Positions 11,273 to 20,144 of a DNA stretch of 64,000 nt are shown piece after piece. The position numbers were made by a program, and so were the translations under genes. Origin of the DNA: Methylobacterium sp. Leaf112 (GTDB lineage Bacteria > Pseudomonadota > Alphaproteobacteria > Rhizobiales > Beijerinckiaceae); assembly GCF_001423295.1 (NCBI RefSeq), contig NZ_LMNG01000031.1, forward strand, positions 448,431 through 512,430, written 5' to 3'. Numbering within the stretch: the stretch's first letter is position 1; every line of letters begins with the position of its first letter. The notes under the pieces were generated by a model that made no database searches, had not been told where the DNA came from, and saw only the letters and a program-made list of their open reading frames with translations.

Positions 11273-12106
11273 ATGATCACAGAGGAGACGGCTCGCGACG
11301 TGCCCCGAGGGTCTGGCTGGCGCCGAGCCCTGCGCTGGCTGCCGATCGCGTCGCTGGTCACCGTATCGCTGGCGATCCTCGTCTCGGGGGTCGCACACCT
11401 CCTCGACCTCGACGCGCTCCTGGCCTCCCGCGCCTGGCTGACCACGGCGGTGGCAGGGAATCCGATCGGCGCCATGGCGGTGGCGGCCCTCGCCTACGTG
11501 ACTGCGGTGGTCGTCTCCGTCCCCGCGAGCCTGTTTCTCACGGTCCTGTGCGGCTTCTTGTTCGGCATCGTGCCGGGTGCGCTCATCGCCGTGGCCTCGG
11601 CGAGCACGGGCGCGGCCATCGTGTTCTCCATCGGCCGGGGGCCCGCCTCGGAACTGCTGCAACGGCGGGCGGGTCCGCGCCTGGCCGGCCTCGCCGAAGG
11701 GTTCCGCCGCGACGCCTTCGGCTACGTCGCCTTCCTGCGGCTCCTGCCCATCTTCCCGTTCTGGCTGACCAACCTCGCGCCGGCCGCGTTCGGCGTTCCC
11801 CTGCGCACCTTCCTGCTCGCCACGATCGTCGGCCTCAGCCCCGGTGCCCTGGTCTACGCCACCACGGGTGCCGCCATCGAGGAAGTGGTGGCGGCGCACG
11901 AGACCGCGAAGGCCGCCTGCATCCTGGCGGACGGCGCGGATTGCGGGCAGACCCTGACCCTGCGCAGCCTGATCACTCCGAAAATGCTCGCCGGCCTCGG
12001 TGCCCTGGCGGCCTTCGCGCTCCTGTCCGTCGTGCTGCGCCGCCGCCTGGCCCGACGACCGGGACGGGATCGAGGCGACGACGCGGAAATCGGTTCCGGC
12101 ATCTGA
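11273..12106 (+). CDS. TVP38/TMEM64 (DedA-like) family membrane protein
   Basis: 277 residues with about six hydrophobic segments. The VTT-domain signature is visible: FLTVLCGFLFGIVPGALIA near residues 85-105 and FLRLLPIFPFWLTNLAPAAF near 150-170, where the FxRLxPxxPxxxxN motif marks the re-entrant helix shared with DedA and TMEM41/VMP1. The family is linked to lipid scrambling or undecaprenyl-phosphate and phospholipid movement across the inner membrane, though individual substrates are mostly unknown. The ATG at 11273 is chosen over upstream in-frame starts, which encode low-complexity sequence. The C-terminus is basic (RRRLARRPGR). It stands alone. Confidence 0.88.
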   Translation: MITEETARDVPRGSGWRRALRWLPIASLVTVSLAILVSGVAHLLDLDALLASRAWLTTAVAGNPIGAMAVAALAYVTAVVVSVPASLFLTVLCGFLFGIVPGALIAVASASTGAAIVFSIGRGPASELLQRRAGPRLAGLAEGFRRDAFGYVAFLRLLPIFPFWLTNLAPAAFGVPLRTFLLATIVGLSPGALVYATTGAAIEEVVAAHETAKAACILADGADCGQTLTLRSLITPKMLAGLGALAAFALLSVVLRRRLARRPGRDRGDDAEIGSGI

Positions 12107-12453
12107 CGCGCGCGGCCGAAAGCGCAGCCCGGTTTTCGTTCATGTAGAATCGTACTAGAAACGGCGTCCAAGCCAACCATATTCCTGTCATGATGCGGGA
12201 AAAGCATACCGGCGGGGAGACATCCCGCCAAAACCTGGCCTGTCGCCTCGTATATTTTATTCAGAACGGCGATCCGAGCATCGAATTTCGCGTCGCTGTT
12301 CCGATGGACCTTGCTGGGCATGATACGTGATGTTCGATGGATCGAGACTTCGATCCGGAACAACGATCACGATTGAGAGCTTTTCACACGAAATTCCTAT
12401 TGCCGAGGTTGAAAGTCTTGACCAGGTCTCGCTCCGAATCCGAGACTCTCTCC
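12107..12453. other. Intergenic region upstream of the histidine kinase
   Basis: 347 bp, clearly lower in GC than its neighbours. It contains a hairpin GGCGGG-N7-CCCGCC near 12212-12230 and a 7-bp inverted repeat GGATCGA-N4-TCGATCC at 12339-12356 that could be an operator. An upstream in-frame ATG (12337) could extend the kinase, but the intervening codons look non-coding. Confidence 0.45.
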
Positions 12454-13902
12454 ATGGGCACGCCCGTCACCGCCCCGGCGGCGGACGCGGAACCGGCCCA
12501 TTCCTGGTGGATCCGCCGGAGGATCGGCCTCTCCGGCCGGGTGTTCCTGCTGACCGTCGCCCTCGTCGGCCTGTGCGAGGTCCTGATCTACGTTCCGACG
12601 GTGGCGAACTACCGGGTGATGTGGTTGTCGGACCGGATCGCGGCGGCCCGGGTGGCCGCCCTCGTGGTCGATGTCTCGCCCCGTTCCGGCGTCTCGAACG
12701 ACCTCACCGAACGCTTGTTGCGCGGCGTCGGCGCCCAGGCGGTGATCGTGTCCGGCAACGACGCCCGCAAGGTCATCGCCCGTGAGCCCCTGCCGGACTC
12801 CGTGTCCCGCGTCGTCGATCTCGGAGCCAACAGTTGGGGGCACTCCATCGCGGGCACGTGGTCGACCCTGTTCCTGCCGGCATCAACGCCGATCCGGGTC
12901 GTCGGCAAGCCCCAGGAGGGCTTCGATCCGGTGGAGGTCATCCTCGACGAGGCCCCCCTGCGGCGCGCCATGGTGGCGTTCTGCCTGCAGTTGCTCGGCA
13001 CCTCGCTGATCATCGCGGCGGTCGTCGCCGGCCTCGTCTTCTTCGTGCTGCAGCGGGTCATCGTACGGCCGGTGCGGCTGCTCGTCTCGAACATCACCGC
13101 CTTCGCCGACGATCCGGAGGAGACCGCCCGGGTCATCGTTCCGTCGGGGCGCAACGACGAGCTCGGCGACGCCGAGACGGCCTTGGCGCGAATGGAGACG
13201 GCCCTGGCCGGCGAGCTGCGGGCCAAGCGGCACCTGGCCGATCTCGGCCTCTCCGTCAGCAAGATCAACCACGAGATGCGCAACCTTCTCACCACCGCGC
13301 AACTGCTCGGCGATCGCCTAGAGGGGGTCACCGATCCGGTGGTGCAGCGCGTCGCCCCGCGCCTGGTCGCCACCCTCGGCCGCGCGATCCGGTTCTGCGA
13401 GGAGACCCTGGCCTACGGGCGGGCGACGGAACGCCATCCCCAGCAACGCACGGTTCCGCTCGCGCCGCTCCTCGCGGATCAGGCCGATCTGTCCGGGTGC
13501 GCGCCGGACTCGCCCGTGGTCATCCAGGAGCGGTGCACAGCGGACCTCACCGTGCATGCCGACCCCGAACAGCTGTCGCGGGCGCTCGCCAACCTCGTGC
13601 GCAATGCGGTCCAGGCCATGGCGGACGAGAAATCGAACGATGCTCCCCGGATCATCCTCGAGGCGAGCCGGACCGGCGACACCGTCTTGATCCTCGTCAG
13701 CGACAACGGTCCGGGCCTGCCGGCGCGCGCGCGCGCGCATCTGTTCGCCCCGTTCAAAGGGTCGACCCGGCCCGGCGGTACCGGCCTCGGCCTCGCCATC
13801 GCGGCGGAGCTCATCGGCCTCAACGGCGGCACGATCACCCTCGATCAGAGCGAGACCGGCGTCCGGTTCCGGATCACCCTTCCGGCGGAGAAGCGGGCCT
13901 GA
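12454..13902 (+). CDS. Orphan sensor histidine kinase
   Basis: 482 residues. Two membrane helices (about 27-50 and 178-200) flank a periplasmic sensor domain of about 125 residues. They are followed by a HAMP-like linker, an H-box with His273 in SKINHEMRNLL, an N-box (NLVRNAVQAM), G1 (VSDNGPGLP) and G2 (GGTGLGLAIA). All catalytic boxes are intact, so it should autophosphorylate. No response regulator is adjacent. The nearest one, a single-domain receiver, lies 37 kb away at 50630. A (GC)8 tract at 13723-13738 lies inside the ATPase domain coding sequence. The signal sensed is unknown. Confidence 0.93.
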   Translation: MGTPVTAPAADAEPAHSWWIRRRIGLSGRVFLLTVALVGLCEVLIYVPTVANYRVMWLSDRIAAARVAALVVDVSPRSGVSNDLTERLLRGVGAQAVIVSGNDARKVIAREPLPDSVSRVVDLGANSWGHSIAGTWSTLFLPASTPIRVVGKPQEGFDPVEVILDEAPLRRAMVAFCLQLLGTSLIIAAVVAGLVFFVLQRVIVRPVRLLVSNITAFADDPEETARVIVPSGRNDELGDAETALARMETALAGELRAKRHLADLGLSVSKINHEMRNLLTTAQLLGDRLEGVTDPVVQRVAPRLVATLGRAIRFCEETLAYGRATERHPQQRTVPLAPLLADQADLSGCAPDSPVVIQERCTADLTVHADPEQLSRALANLVRNAVQAMADEKSNDAPRIILEASRTGDTVLILVSDNGPGLPARARAHLFAPFKGSTRPGGTGLGLAIAAELIGLNGGTITLDQSETGVRFRITLPAEKRA

Positions 13903-13933
13903 CTTAAGGCCCTGCGCCGACGCCCCGGCAGGC

Positions 13934-14956
13934 CTACTCGGCCGCCGCCAGGGTGAGACCCGGGACGGTGATGCCGATGTCGCGCAGCAGTTCGGCGTCG
14001 GCATCGGTCTCGTTGTTGGCCGTGGTCAGCAGGCGCTCGCCGTAGAAGATCGAGTTGGCCCCGGCGAGGAAGCACAGGATCTGCGCCTCGCGGGTGAGGT
14101 CCTTGCGTCCGGCGCTGAGGCGCACGCGGGCGCGCGGCATCACGATGCGGGCCGTGGCGCACATGCGCACGAGGTCGAGGGGATCGACGGGCGGGCGCTC
14201 CGCCAGGGGCGTGCCCGCGACCGCCACCAGGGCGTTGATCGGCACGCTCTCCGGGTGCGGTGCGTGGTTGGCCAGCACCTGCAGCATGGCGGCGCGGTCC
14301 GTCACGCCCTCGCCCATGCCGACGATGCCCCCGCAGCACAGGCCGATGCCGGCGTCGCGCACGTTCTGAAGGGTGTTCAGACGGTCCGCGTAGGTCCGCG
14401 TGGAGATGATGTCGCCGTAGAAATCCGGCCCGGTGTCGAGGTTGTGGTTGTAGGAGGTCAGCCCGGCCTCGGCCAGACGCGTCGCCTGCGAGGGGTTGAG
14501 CATGCCCAGCGTCACGCAGGCCTCCATGCCGAGATTGCGCACGCCGCGCACCATGGCGAGGACCGCGTCGAACTCCGGCCCGTCCTTGGGCTGGCGCCAG
14601 GCCGCGCCCATGCAGAAGCGGTGCGCGCCGGAGGCCTTGGCGGCGGCGGCCTCCTTCAGCACGGCGTCCACGGGCATCAGCCGCTCGCGCGGGACGCCGG
14701 CGTCCTTGTGGTGGGCCGATTGCGGGCAGTAGGCGCAATCCTCGGGGCAGCCGCCGGTCTTGATCGACAGGAGCGCCGCCCGCTGGATGTCGGCCGGGTC
14801 GTTGTGGGCGCGGTGAACCTCCGCTGCCCGATAGACGAGGTCGAGGAGCGGCAGGTCGTGGATCGCCTGGATCTCGGCCACGGTCCAATCGTGCCGGATG
14901 GCGGAGGTCGCCAGGGCGGGGCGGGGTGCGGCAAGCGCGGTCATCGTCTCGATCAT
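13934..14956 (-). CDS. bioB: Biotin synthase
   Basis: 340 residues. A radical SAM enzyme that inserts sulfur into dethiobiotin. The SAM-binding 4Fe-4S cysteines are Cys70, Cys74 and Cys77 (GGCPEDCAYCPQ). The auxiliary-cluster ligands are carried by later family motifs (GACVTLGML-like MEACVTLGM, and LCCGGIVGMGE). Length is normal. The ATG at 14956 has GGAG just upstream, and an ATG four codons later is an alternative. No other bio genes are next to it. It converges on the histidine kinase with only 31 bp between. Confidence 0.96.
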   Translation of the reverse strand: MIETMTALAAPRPALATSAIRHDWTVAEIQAIHDLPLLDLVYRAAEVHRAHNDPADIQRAALLSIKTGGCPEDCAYCPQSAHHKDAGVPRERLMPVDAVLKEAAAAKASGAHRFCMGAAWRQPKDGPEFDAVLAMVRGVRNLGMEACVTLGMLNPSQATRLAEAGLTSYNHNLDTGPDFYGDIISTRTYADRLNTLQNVRDAGIGLCCGGIVGMGEGVTDRAAMLQVLANHAPHPESVPINALVAVAGTPLAERPPVDPLDLVRMCATARIVMPRARVRLSAGRKDLTREAQILCFLAGANSIFYGERLLTTANNETDADAELLRDIGITVPGLTLAAAE

Positions 14957-15014
14957 GGCTCCAGAAGACGAATCCCGGCCGGAAAATCAAGCCGGCCGCC
15001 GAATTCCCGCGCCC

Positions 15015-15899
15015 TCAGTGGGTCGGCTCGCCCGCCGCGACCTTGGCGGTCCAGTCGTCGAAGGCCACCACCTCCTGGCGCTGGCTGCCGAGGCCGTCGA
15101 TGCCCAGCGTCACCACATCGCCGCTCTTGAGGAAGCGCGGCGGCTTGGCGCCCATGCCGACGCCGGGGGGCGTGCCCGTGGTGATGACGTCGCCCGGCAT
15201 CAGCATCATGAAGTGCGACAGGTAGGCGACGATCTGGGCGACGCCGAAGATCATCGTTGCCGTCGAGCCGGTCTGCATCCGCTCGCCGTTGACGTCGAGC
15301 CACAGGCCGAGGGCGTCGAGGCGCGGGATCTCGTCCAGGGTGACGAGCCAGGGACCCAACGGTCCGAAGGTCGGGCAGCCCTTGCCCTTGGTCCAGGTTC
15401 CGCCGCGCTCGAGCTGGTATTCGCGCTCCGACAGGTCGTTGCAGACGCAGACGCCCGCCACGTAGGACAGGGCCTCGTTGGCGTGGACGTAGGAGGCGCG
15501 CGCGCCGACCACGATGGCGAGTTCCACCTCCCAGTCCGTCTTGGCCGACCCCTTCGGCAGGATCACCCGGTCGTTCGGACCGACGATACAGGACGGCGCC
15601 TTGTTGAAGACGATGGGCTCGGCCGGGATGCTGGCGCCGATCTCGGCGGCATGGTCGGCGTAGTTGAGGCCGATGGCGATGAAGTTTCCGGTGCCGGCGA
15701 CGCAGGGGCCGAGGCGCGTGTCGGGCGGCAGCAGGGGCAGGCTCTCGGGGTCGATGATGCGCAGGCGGTCGAGCCCTTCCCGCGAGAAAGCCAGACCGCC
15801 GAGATCGCGCACGTGCCCGGACAGGTCGCGGAGACCGCCCCCCGCGTCCACCATCCCCGGCTTCTCGTCCCCGCTCGCACCGTGCCGCATCAGCTTCAT
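15015..15899 (-). CDS. Fumarylacetoacetate hydrolase-family protein
   Basis: 294 residues. A short N-terminal region precedes the FAH catalytic fold: NFIAIGLNYADHAAE, FNKAPSCIVGPND, the metal ligand motif DWEVELAIVVG, then TGTPPGVGMG near the end. The family hydrolyses or decarboxylates 2,4-diketo acids with Mg2+. Close relatives are annotated as ureidoglycolate lyase or 2,4-diketo-3-deoxy-L-fuconate hydrolase, but the substrate cannot be fixed here. The ATG at 15899 has GGGAG 7 nt upstream. It is transcribed in the same direction as bioB, 58 bp upstream of it, so cotranscription is possible. Confidence 0.9.
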   Translation of the reverse strand: MKLMRHGASGDEKPGMVDAGGGLRDLSGHVRDLGGLAFSREGLDRLRIIDPESLPLLPPDTRLGPCVAGTGNFIAIGLNYADHAAEIGASIPAEPIVFNKAPSCIVGPNDRVILPKGSAKTDWEVELAIVVGARASYVHANEALSYVAGVCVCNDLSEREYQLERGGTWTKGKGCPTFGPLGPWLVTLDEIPRLDALGLWLDVNGERMQTGSTATMIFGVAQIVAYLSHFMMLMPGDVITTGTPPGVGMGAKPPRFLKSGDVVTLGIDGLGSQRQEVVAFDDWTAKVAAGEPTH

Positions 15900-16277
15900 C
15901 GCGCAACTCCCTCGCATGAACCCAGAGACGCCATCGCTCACCGAGGGCGCCGCCGCAAGGGTGACGCAGACGCGGCCAGACCGAAACCCCACGGCCCGCT
16001 GTTACAGGAATGCGACACCCGTCGACGGAAACCGAGCCTCGATCACTTTTGCGTCGAATCGGGGAACGATCACGAGACGGTTCACATCTGAACTAAAATT
16101 ATCCGTCGTCGGGGCGATACGTGAAGCGCACGAGAATGACAATCATTCGACAGGTCATTCATGAAAATATACTAGTCAATTCAAGCAACGATCCGATTTG
16201 CGAAGTCGCGAACAGTCCGCCACTCTGCCCCTTAAGATGCCGGCTTCGAGCATCATTCCAGGGCGGGGAAGACATCC
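15900..16277. other. Divergent intergenic region with AT-rich segment
   Basis: 378 bp between the FAH-family gene (minus) and the FadL-type porin (plus). The stretch 16080-16200 is AT-rich and carries the Fur-box-like palindrome listed separately. No ORF or RNA gene is recognisable. Confidence 0.5.
16132..16150. promoter_or_regulatory. Fur-box-like palindrome
   Basis: GAGAATGACAATCATTCGA matches the classic 19-bp Fur consensus at 14 of 19 positions and contains the dyad GAATGA-CAA-TCATTC. It lies 128 bp upstream of the FadL-type porin gene, within an AT-rich patch. Confidence 0.45.
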
Positions 16278-17597
16278 ATGGCAATCACGTTGCGTTCCAT
16301 CGCCCTCGCGGGCGTCTCGTCGGCGATGCTCCTCGGCGGGATCGCGGATGCGTCCGCCGGCGCCTTCGGCATCCGCGAGCAGAGCACCCTGGCCCAGGGC
16401 CAAGCCTTCGCCGGCGCCGCATCCGGATCGGGCGGCGTCTCGTCCATGTTCTGGAACCCGGCGGCCGTGACCATGCGTCCGGGCTGGGTGACCGAGCAGA
16501 ACCTCACCTTCATCGGCCTGTCCGGGCACATCACCCCGCAGACCGGCACCAATCCGGGCTTCCTGCCGCTCGGCGGCAGCAACGACATCGGCCAGGGCGC
16601 GATCGTGCCCTCGGGCGCGACCTCGTACCAGCTCAACGACCGGCTCTGGATCGGCATCCAGACGGGCGCCCCGTTCGGCCTCGTGACCAAGCCGCGCAAC
16701 GTCTGGGCCGGCGAACTCTACGGCCGCTCCAACCGGATCTTCACCCTCGCCTTCAATCCGGTGATCGGCTTCAAGGTGAACGAGTGGCTGTCCGTCGCGG
16801 CCGGTCCGAACATCGAGTATTTCCGCCTCACCCTGCGTCAGGCGGTGCCGCTGCCGATCAACCCGGCCGTCCTGCCGAGTTCGTTCCTCAAGGGCGATTC
16901 GTGGGGCGTCGGCTTCACGGCGGGCGCGCTCATCACGCCGCGGGACGGCACGATCTTCGGCGTCGGCTACCGCTCCTCGGTCCATCACGACATCGAGGGC
17001 TCCATCGGCGTGCCGCTGCTGGCCCTCGCGCCCCTGGGCGGTCAGGTCCGGGCCAACCTCAACACACCGGAAAAGCTCAGCGTCGGCCTCACCCAGGCGG
17101 TGTCGTCCGTGGCGCGCGTCAGCCTCGGCTTCGAGTGGGACAACTGGAGCCGGCTGGGCACCGTCGGCATCGTCTCGAAGACCCGCGGCGTGCCCGTGAG
17201 CTTCCTGCCCCTGAACTACAAGGACGGGTTCACCTACTCCATCGGCGGCGAGTACGACTGGTCGCCCGCTCTCACCGTGCGGGCCGGCGTGGCTTACGAG
17301 GAATCGCCCATCGACGCCTCGAACCGCTCCGTGCGCCTGCCCGACAACGACCGCGTCAACGTCTCGGTGGGCGCGAGCTACCGCTGGAGCGAGAAGCTGA
17401 CCCTTAACGTCGCCTACTCGCACCTCTTCCTGGACAAGGGCCGCATCCTGTCGGGCGCTGGCCGCGACTACAACGTCCAGAACATCGCCTTCGCGGGCGT
17501 GGCCGAGGGCAGCGCCGACCTCGTCTCCGTCGGCTTCCGCTACGTGTTCGGGGACGTGGCGGTGCCGGCCGCCGCACCGATCATCCGGAAGTATTGA
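16278..17597 (+). CDS. Outer membrane transport protein, OmpP1/FadL/TodX family
   Basis: 439 residues. A signal peptide ends near residue 28 (...IADASAG|AFGIREQS). The mature N-terminus AFGIREQSTLAQGQAFAGAASG with the following MFWNPA motif is diagnostic of FadL-type 14-strand barrels, which import long-chain fatty acids and other hydrophobic compounds through the outer membrane. Alternating beta-strand text continues to the end, closing with VSVGFRYVFGD plus a short tail. A possible Fur-type operator lies upstream. It is monocistronic, followed by a repeat-rich non-coding region. The substrate is not deducible. Confidence 0.92.
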   Translation: MAITLRSIALAGVSSAMLLGGIADASAGAFGIREQSTLAQGQAFAGAASGSGGVSSMFWNPAAVTMRPGWVTEQNLTFIGLSGHITPQTGTNPGFLPLGGSNDIGQGAIVPSGATSYQLNDRLWIGIQTGAPFGLVTKPRNVWAGELYGRSNRIFTLAFNPVIGFKVNEWLSVAAGPNIEYFRLTLRQAVPLPINPAVLPSSFLKGDSWGVGFTAGALITPRDGTIFGVGYRSSVHHDIEGSIGVPLLALAPLGGQVRANLNTPEKLSVGLTQAVSSVARVSLGFEWDNWSRLGTVGIVSKTRGVPVSFLPLNYKDGFTYSIGGEYDWSPALTVRAGVAYEESPIDASNRSVRLPDNDRVNVSVGASYRWSEKLTLNVAYSHLFLDKGRILSGAGRDYNVQNIAFAGVAEGSADLVSVGFRYVFGDVAVPAAAPIIRKY

Positions 17598-17642
17598 GCG
17601 TCGCGTCCCATCTCCGACCGTCGCGCGGAGCACCTGGGCCAA

Positions 17643-17785
17643 CCCTCTCCCCTGTACGGGAGAGGGTGCCTGCGGAGCAGGCAGGAGAGGGGCGACCTCT
17701 CCGGATGGGGCGCTCTCCTCATAAGGAACTTCGTCCCGGCCCGACCCGCTGCGCGGGCCACCTTCTCCCGCACAGGGGGAGAAGG
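17643..17785. repeat. REP-like composite of hairpins
   Basis: Three clean hairpins in tandem: CCCTCTCCC/GGGAGAGGG (17643-17666), TGCCTGC/GCAGGCA (17667-17683) and CCTTCTCCC/GGGAGAAGG (17761-17785), with CCCG-ctgc-GCGGG between. The outer two resemble each other. The arrangement is typical of dispersed intergenic palindromic repeats in GC-rich proteobacteria. Confidence 0.7.
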
Positions 17786-18225
17786 CTTCTTCGGTGCGCT
17801 GCCGGCGCCCGACACCGAAATTTCTTGACAATATTCCTATTTCGTGGTTCAGTCCGGTCACTCACCTCCCACGCGGGAGGCCCCCCGGCGGACCGGGTCG
17901 GGGGGCTCGGGGGAGGAGACGGCGCCTGCGTCGATGGCCCGGTTCGCCATCGCCCCGGGCGGCACACGCGACGCAAGGTGCCCTGGACGGGGAGGCCGTG
18001 TTGAGGCTGACTCCGGGACCCTGGGGCGCACCGAGACAACGGACGGTCCGCCCACTACGAGGCGGGCTCGGGGCTTGACCCTGATCAGTCGGCTGCCGCA
18101 CCGGCGTTCCCGAAAAGGGGCGTCGCGTCGCGCGGAGGTGGGCCGCTACTAGCCGAGTCGTGTCGTGCCGTGTTGGACGCCGTGACGTCGAAGAGGGTCG
18201 GCTCCGCCAGACGGGGCCGGGCCGA
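17786..18225. other. GC-rich non-coding region, possible structured RNA
   Basis: 440 bp without a credible gene. It begins with an AT-rich TTGACA (17825-17830), followed 17 nt later by a weak -10. It then turns very G/C-rich with runs of six G or C (17880-17912) and a hairpin CCTCCC-acgc-GGGAGG near 17866-17881. Short ORFs here have no protein-like composition. It does not match RNase P, tmRNA, SRP RNA or riboswitches I know. Confidence 0.4.
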
Positions 18226-18278
18226 GGGACGCCGGGAAACCGGCTCAAACCTTTACAAACGTGGTTTCGCGGCGTCCC
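18226..18278. repeat. 16-bp near-perfect inverted repeat downstream of phaC
   Basis: GGGACGCCGGGAAACC (18226-18241) pairs with GGTTTCGCGGCGTCCC (18263-18278) with one mismatch and a 21-nt AT-rich loop. It lies 64 bp beyond the phaC stop and may end phaC transcription, although it lacks a T-tract. Confidence 0.75.
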
Positions 18279-18341
18279 GCGTCTCCCGTTGCCAGCCGTC
18301 CCCCGCGCCGAACCGGCGGCGGGGCGCTGGCGCGTGCGCGG

Positions 18342-20144
18342 TCAGGCCTTCATCCGCACATACGTTCCGGGCGCGGGCCCGAGGGAGGGAAGACCGGCCT
18401 CGCCGGGTACACGCGCCGGCACGCGGGCCGGGGCCTGATGCTCCAGCCACGTGAACCAGTACGGCCACCACGAGCCCTTGGTCTCCGTCGCCGCCGCGAT
18501 CCACTGGTCCAGGGTCCCGCTCACGGGGCCTCCGGTCCAGAAGCCGTATTTCGGCTTGGCCGGCGGGTTGACCACCCCGGCAATGTGGCCGGATCCGGCC
18601 AGCACGTAGTCGACGGGACCGCCGAACTTGGTCGAGCCCTCGAACACCGACAGGGCCGGGGCGATGTGGTCCTCGCGGGTGGCGAGGTTGAAGACCGGCA
18701 CCTCGACCTTCTTCAGGTCGAGGCGGACGTTGCCGAGCATCATCTTCCCCTGCGCCAGGGTGTTCTCGAGGTAGCAGTTGCGCAGGTAGAACGAGTGGTT
18801 GGCCGCCGGCATCCGGGTGGCGTCGGCGTTCCAGTACAGGAGGTCGAAGGGCATCGGCGTCTTGCCCTTCACGTAGTTGTTCACGACGTAGGACCAGATC
18901 AGGTCGTTGGGCCGCAGCATGTTGAACGCGGTGGCCATGCCGGTGCCCTCGAGGTAGCCGCGCTTCTTCATGCGGGCCTCGATGAGGCGGATCTGGGTCT
19001 CGTCGGCGAACACCTTCAGGTCGCCCGCATGGGTAAAATCGACCTGGGTGGTCAGGAAGGTGGCGCTCTTGATGCGCTTGTTGCCCGTGGCCGCCTGCAT
19101 CGCCAGGGTGACGGCGAGCAGGGTGCCGCCGACGCAGTAGCCCGCCGCCGCCACCTCGTTCTCGCCCGTGGCGATGCCGATGGCGTCGATGGCCGCCTCG
19201 ATGCCCTCGCGCATGTAGGCCTCGAAGTCCTTGTCGGCGTGGCGCTCGTCGGGGTTCACCCACGAGATGCAGAACACCGTCAAGCCCTGGGACACCATCC
19301 AGGCGATGAGGCTTTTGGCCGGGTTGAGGTCGAGGATGTAGAACTTGTTGATCCACGGCGGCACGATGAGGAACGGGCGCTTGATCACCGTCTCGGTGGT
19401 GGGCGCGTACTGGATCAGCTCCATCAGGTCGTTGCGGAACACCACCTCGCCGGGCGTCACCGCCACGTTGACGCCGACCTCGAAGCCCGCTGCCGGGTCG
19501 GTCTGGCGCACGCGAAGCTGACCCTTGCCGGCCTCGATGTCCTCGGCCAGCATCTTCATGCCGCGCACGAGGTTGGCGCCGTTCTCGTCCAGGGTGTGGC
19601 GGATGAGCTCGGGGTTGGTCATCACGAAGTTCGACGGCGACAGGGCGCCGACGATCTGGCGCAGGTAGAACTGCGCCTTGTGCCGGGTGTGCTCGTCGAT
19701 CCCGTCGGCCTCCTCCACCAGGCCTTCGGCCCAGCGCGAGGTGATGAGGTAGCTCTGCTTGATGAAATCGAAGATCGGGTTGGTCGACCATTCGGCGTGG
19801 GCGAAGCGCGTGTCCTTGGCCTCCGGCACGGCGACGGGCTGGGCCGCCTCGCCCTGGAAGCGGTTCCAGGTCTGGCCCCACAGGCTGATGAAGGCCTCGC
19901 TGAGCTTCGCCTGCGCCTCGACGGTCTTCTTCGGATCGACGAGCCAGCGTTCGGCCACGGTCCCGAGGGTCCGCACCACGTCGTTGACTTCCTCCGGCGG
20001 CTCGGGGGGCGCCTTCAGCACATCGATCTCGGTGGCGGGCTTCATGTAGACGGCAGCGGCCCGACCGAACTCCTCCATGAACCGGCTGGCATTGCGCGAC
20101 AGGGCGTCGATGTCGGGCAGCGGTGTCGTCCGTTCGGTCGTCAC
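18342..20144 (-). CDS. phaC: Class I poly(3-hydroxyalkanoate) synthase
   Basis: 600 residues from a GTG at 20144, chosen because GGGAGAG lies 8 nt upstream. A longer frame starting at 20231 is possible. It polymerises short-chain (R)-3-hydroxyacyl-CoA on the granule surface. The modified lipase box GYCVGG carries nucleophile Cys337. The other triad residues are Asp492 (REDHIAP) and His520 (GSGHIAG). An N-terminal PhaC domain (FIKQSYLITSRW, SPSNFVMTNPE) and conserved Trp-rich C-terminus are present. Length matches class I enzymes, which need no PhaE/PhaR partner. phaA/phaB are not nearby. Confidence 0.96.
   Translation of the reverse strand: MTTERTTPLPDIDALSRNASRFMEEFGRAAAVYMKPATEIDVLKAPPEPPEEVNDVVRTLGTVAERWLVDPKKTVEAQAKLSEAFISLWGQTWNRFQGEAAQPVAVPEAKDTRFAHAEWSTNPIFDFIKQSYLITSRWAEGLVEEADGIDEHTRHKAQFYLRQIVGALSPSNFVMTNPELIRHTLDENGANLVRGMKMLAEDIEAGKGQLRVRQTDPAAGFEVGVNVAVTPGEVVFRNDLMELIQYAPTTETVIKRPFLIVPPWINKFYILDLNPAKSLIAWMVSQGLTVFCISWVNPDERHADKDFEAYMREGIEAAIDAIGIATGENEVAAAGYCVGGTLLAVTLAMQAATGNKRIKSATFLTTQVDFTHAGDLKVFADETQIRLIEARMKKRGYLEGTGMATAFNMLRPNDLIWSYVVNNYVKGKTPMPFDLLYWNADATRMPAANHSFYLRNCYLENTLAQGKMMLGNVRLDLKKVEVPVFNLATREDHIAPALSVFEGSTKFGGPVDYVLAGSGHIAGVVNPPAKPKYGFWTGGPVSGTLDQWIAAATETKGSWWPYWFTWLEHQAPARVPARVPGEAGLPSLGPAPGTYVRMKA

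Noticed and set aside
12337..12453. 39-residue N-terminal extension of the histidine kinase
   Set aside because: Lower GC and no protein-like pattern. The family-like region begins near the ATG at 12454.
13723..13738. (GC)8 tract as a phase-variation switch
   Set aside because: It is an in-frame part of a normal Ala/Arg stretch in the kinase. Without evidence of length variation it is only a composition effect.
17862..18248. 128-codon minus frame in the phaC downstream region
   Set aside because: Arg/Pro/Ser-rich with no ribosome site and no protein-like pattern.
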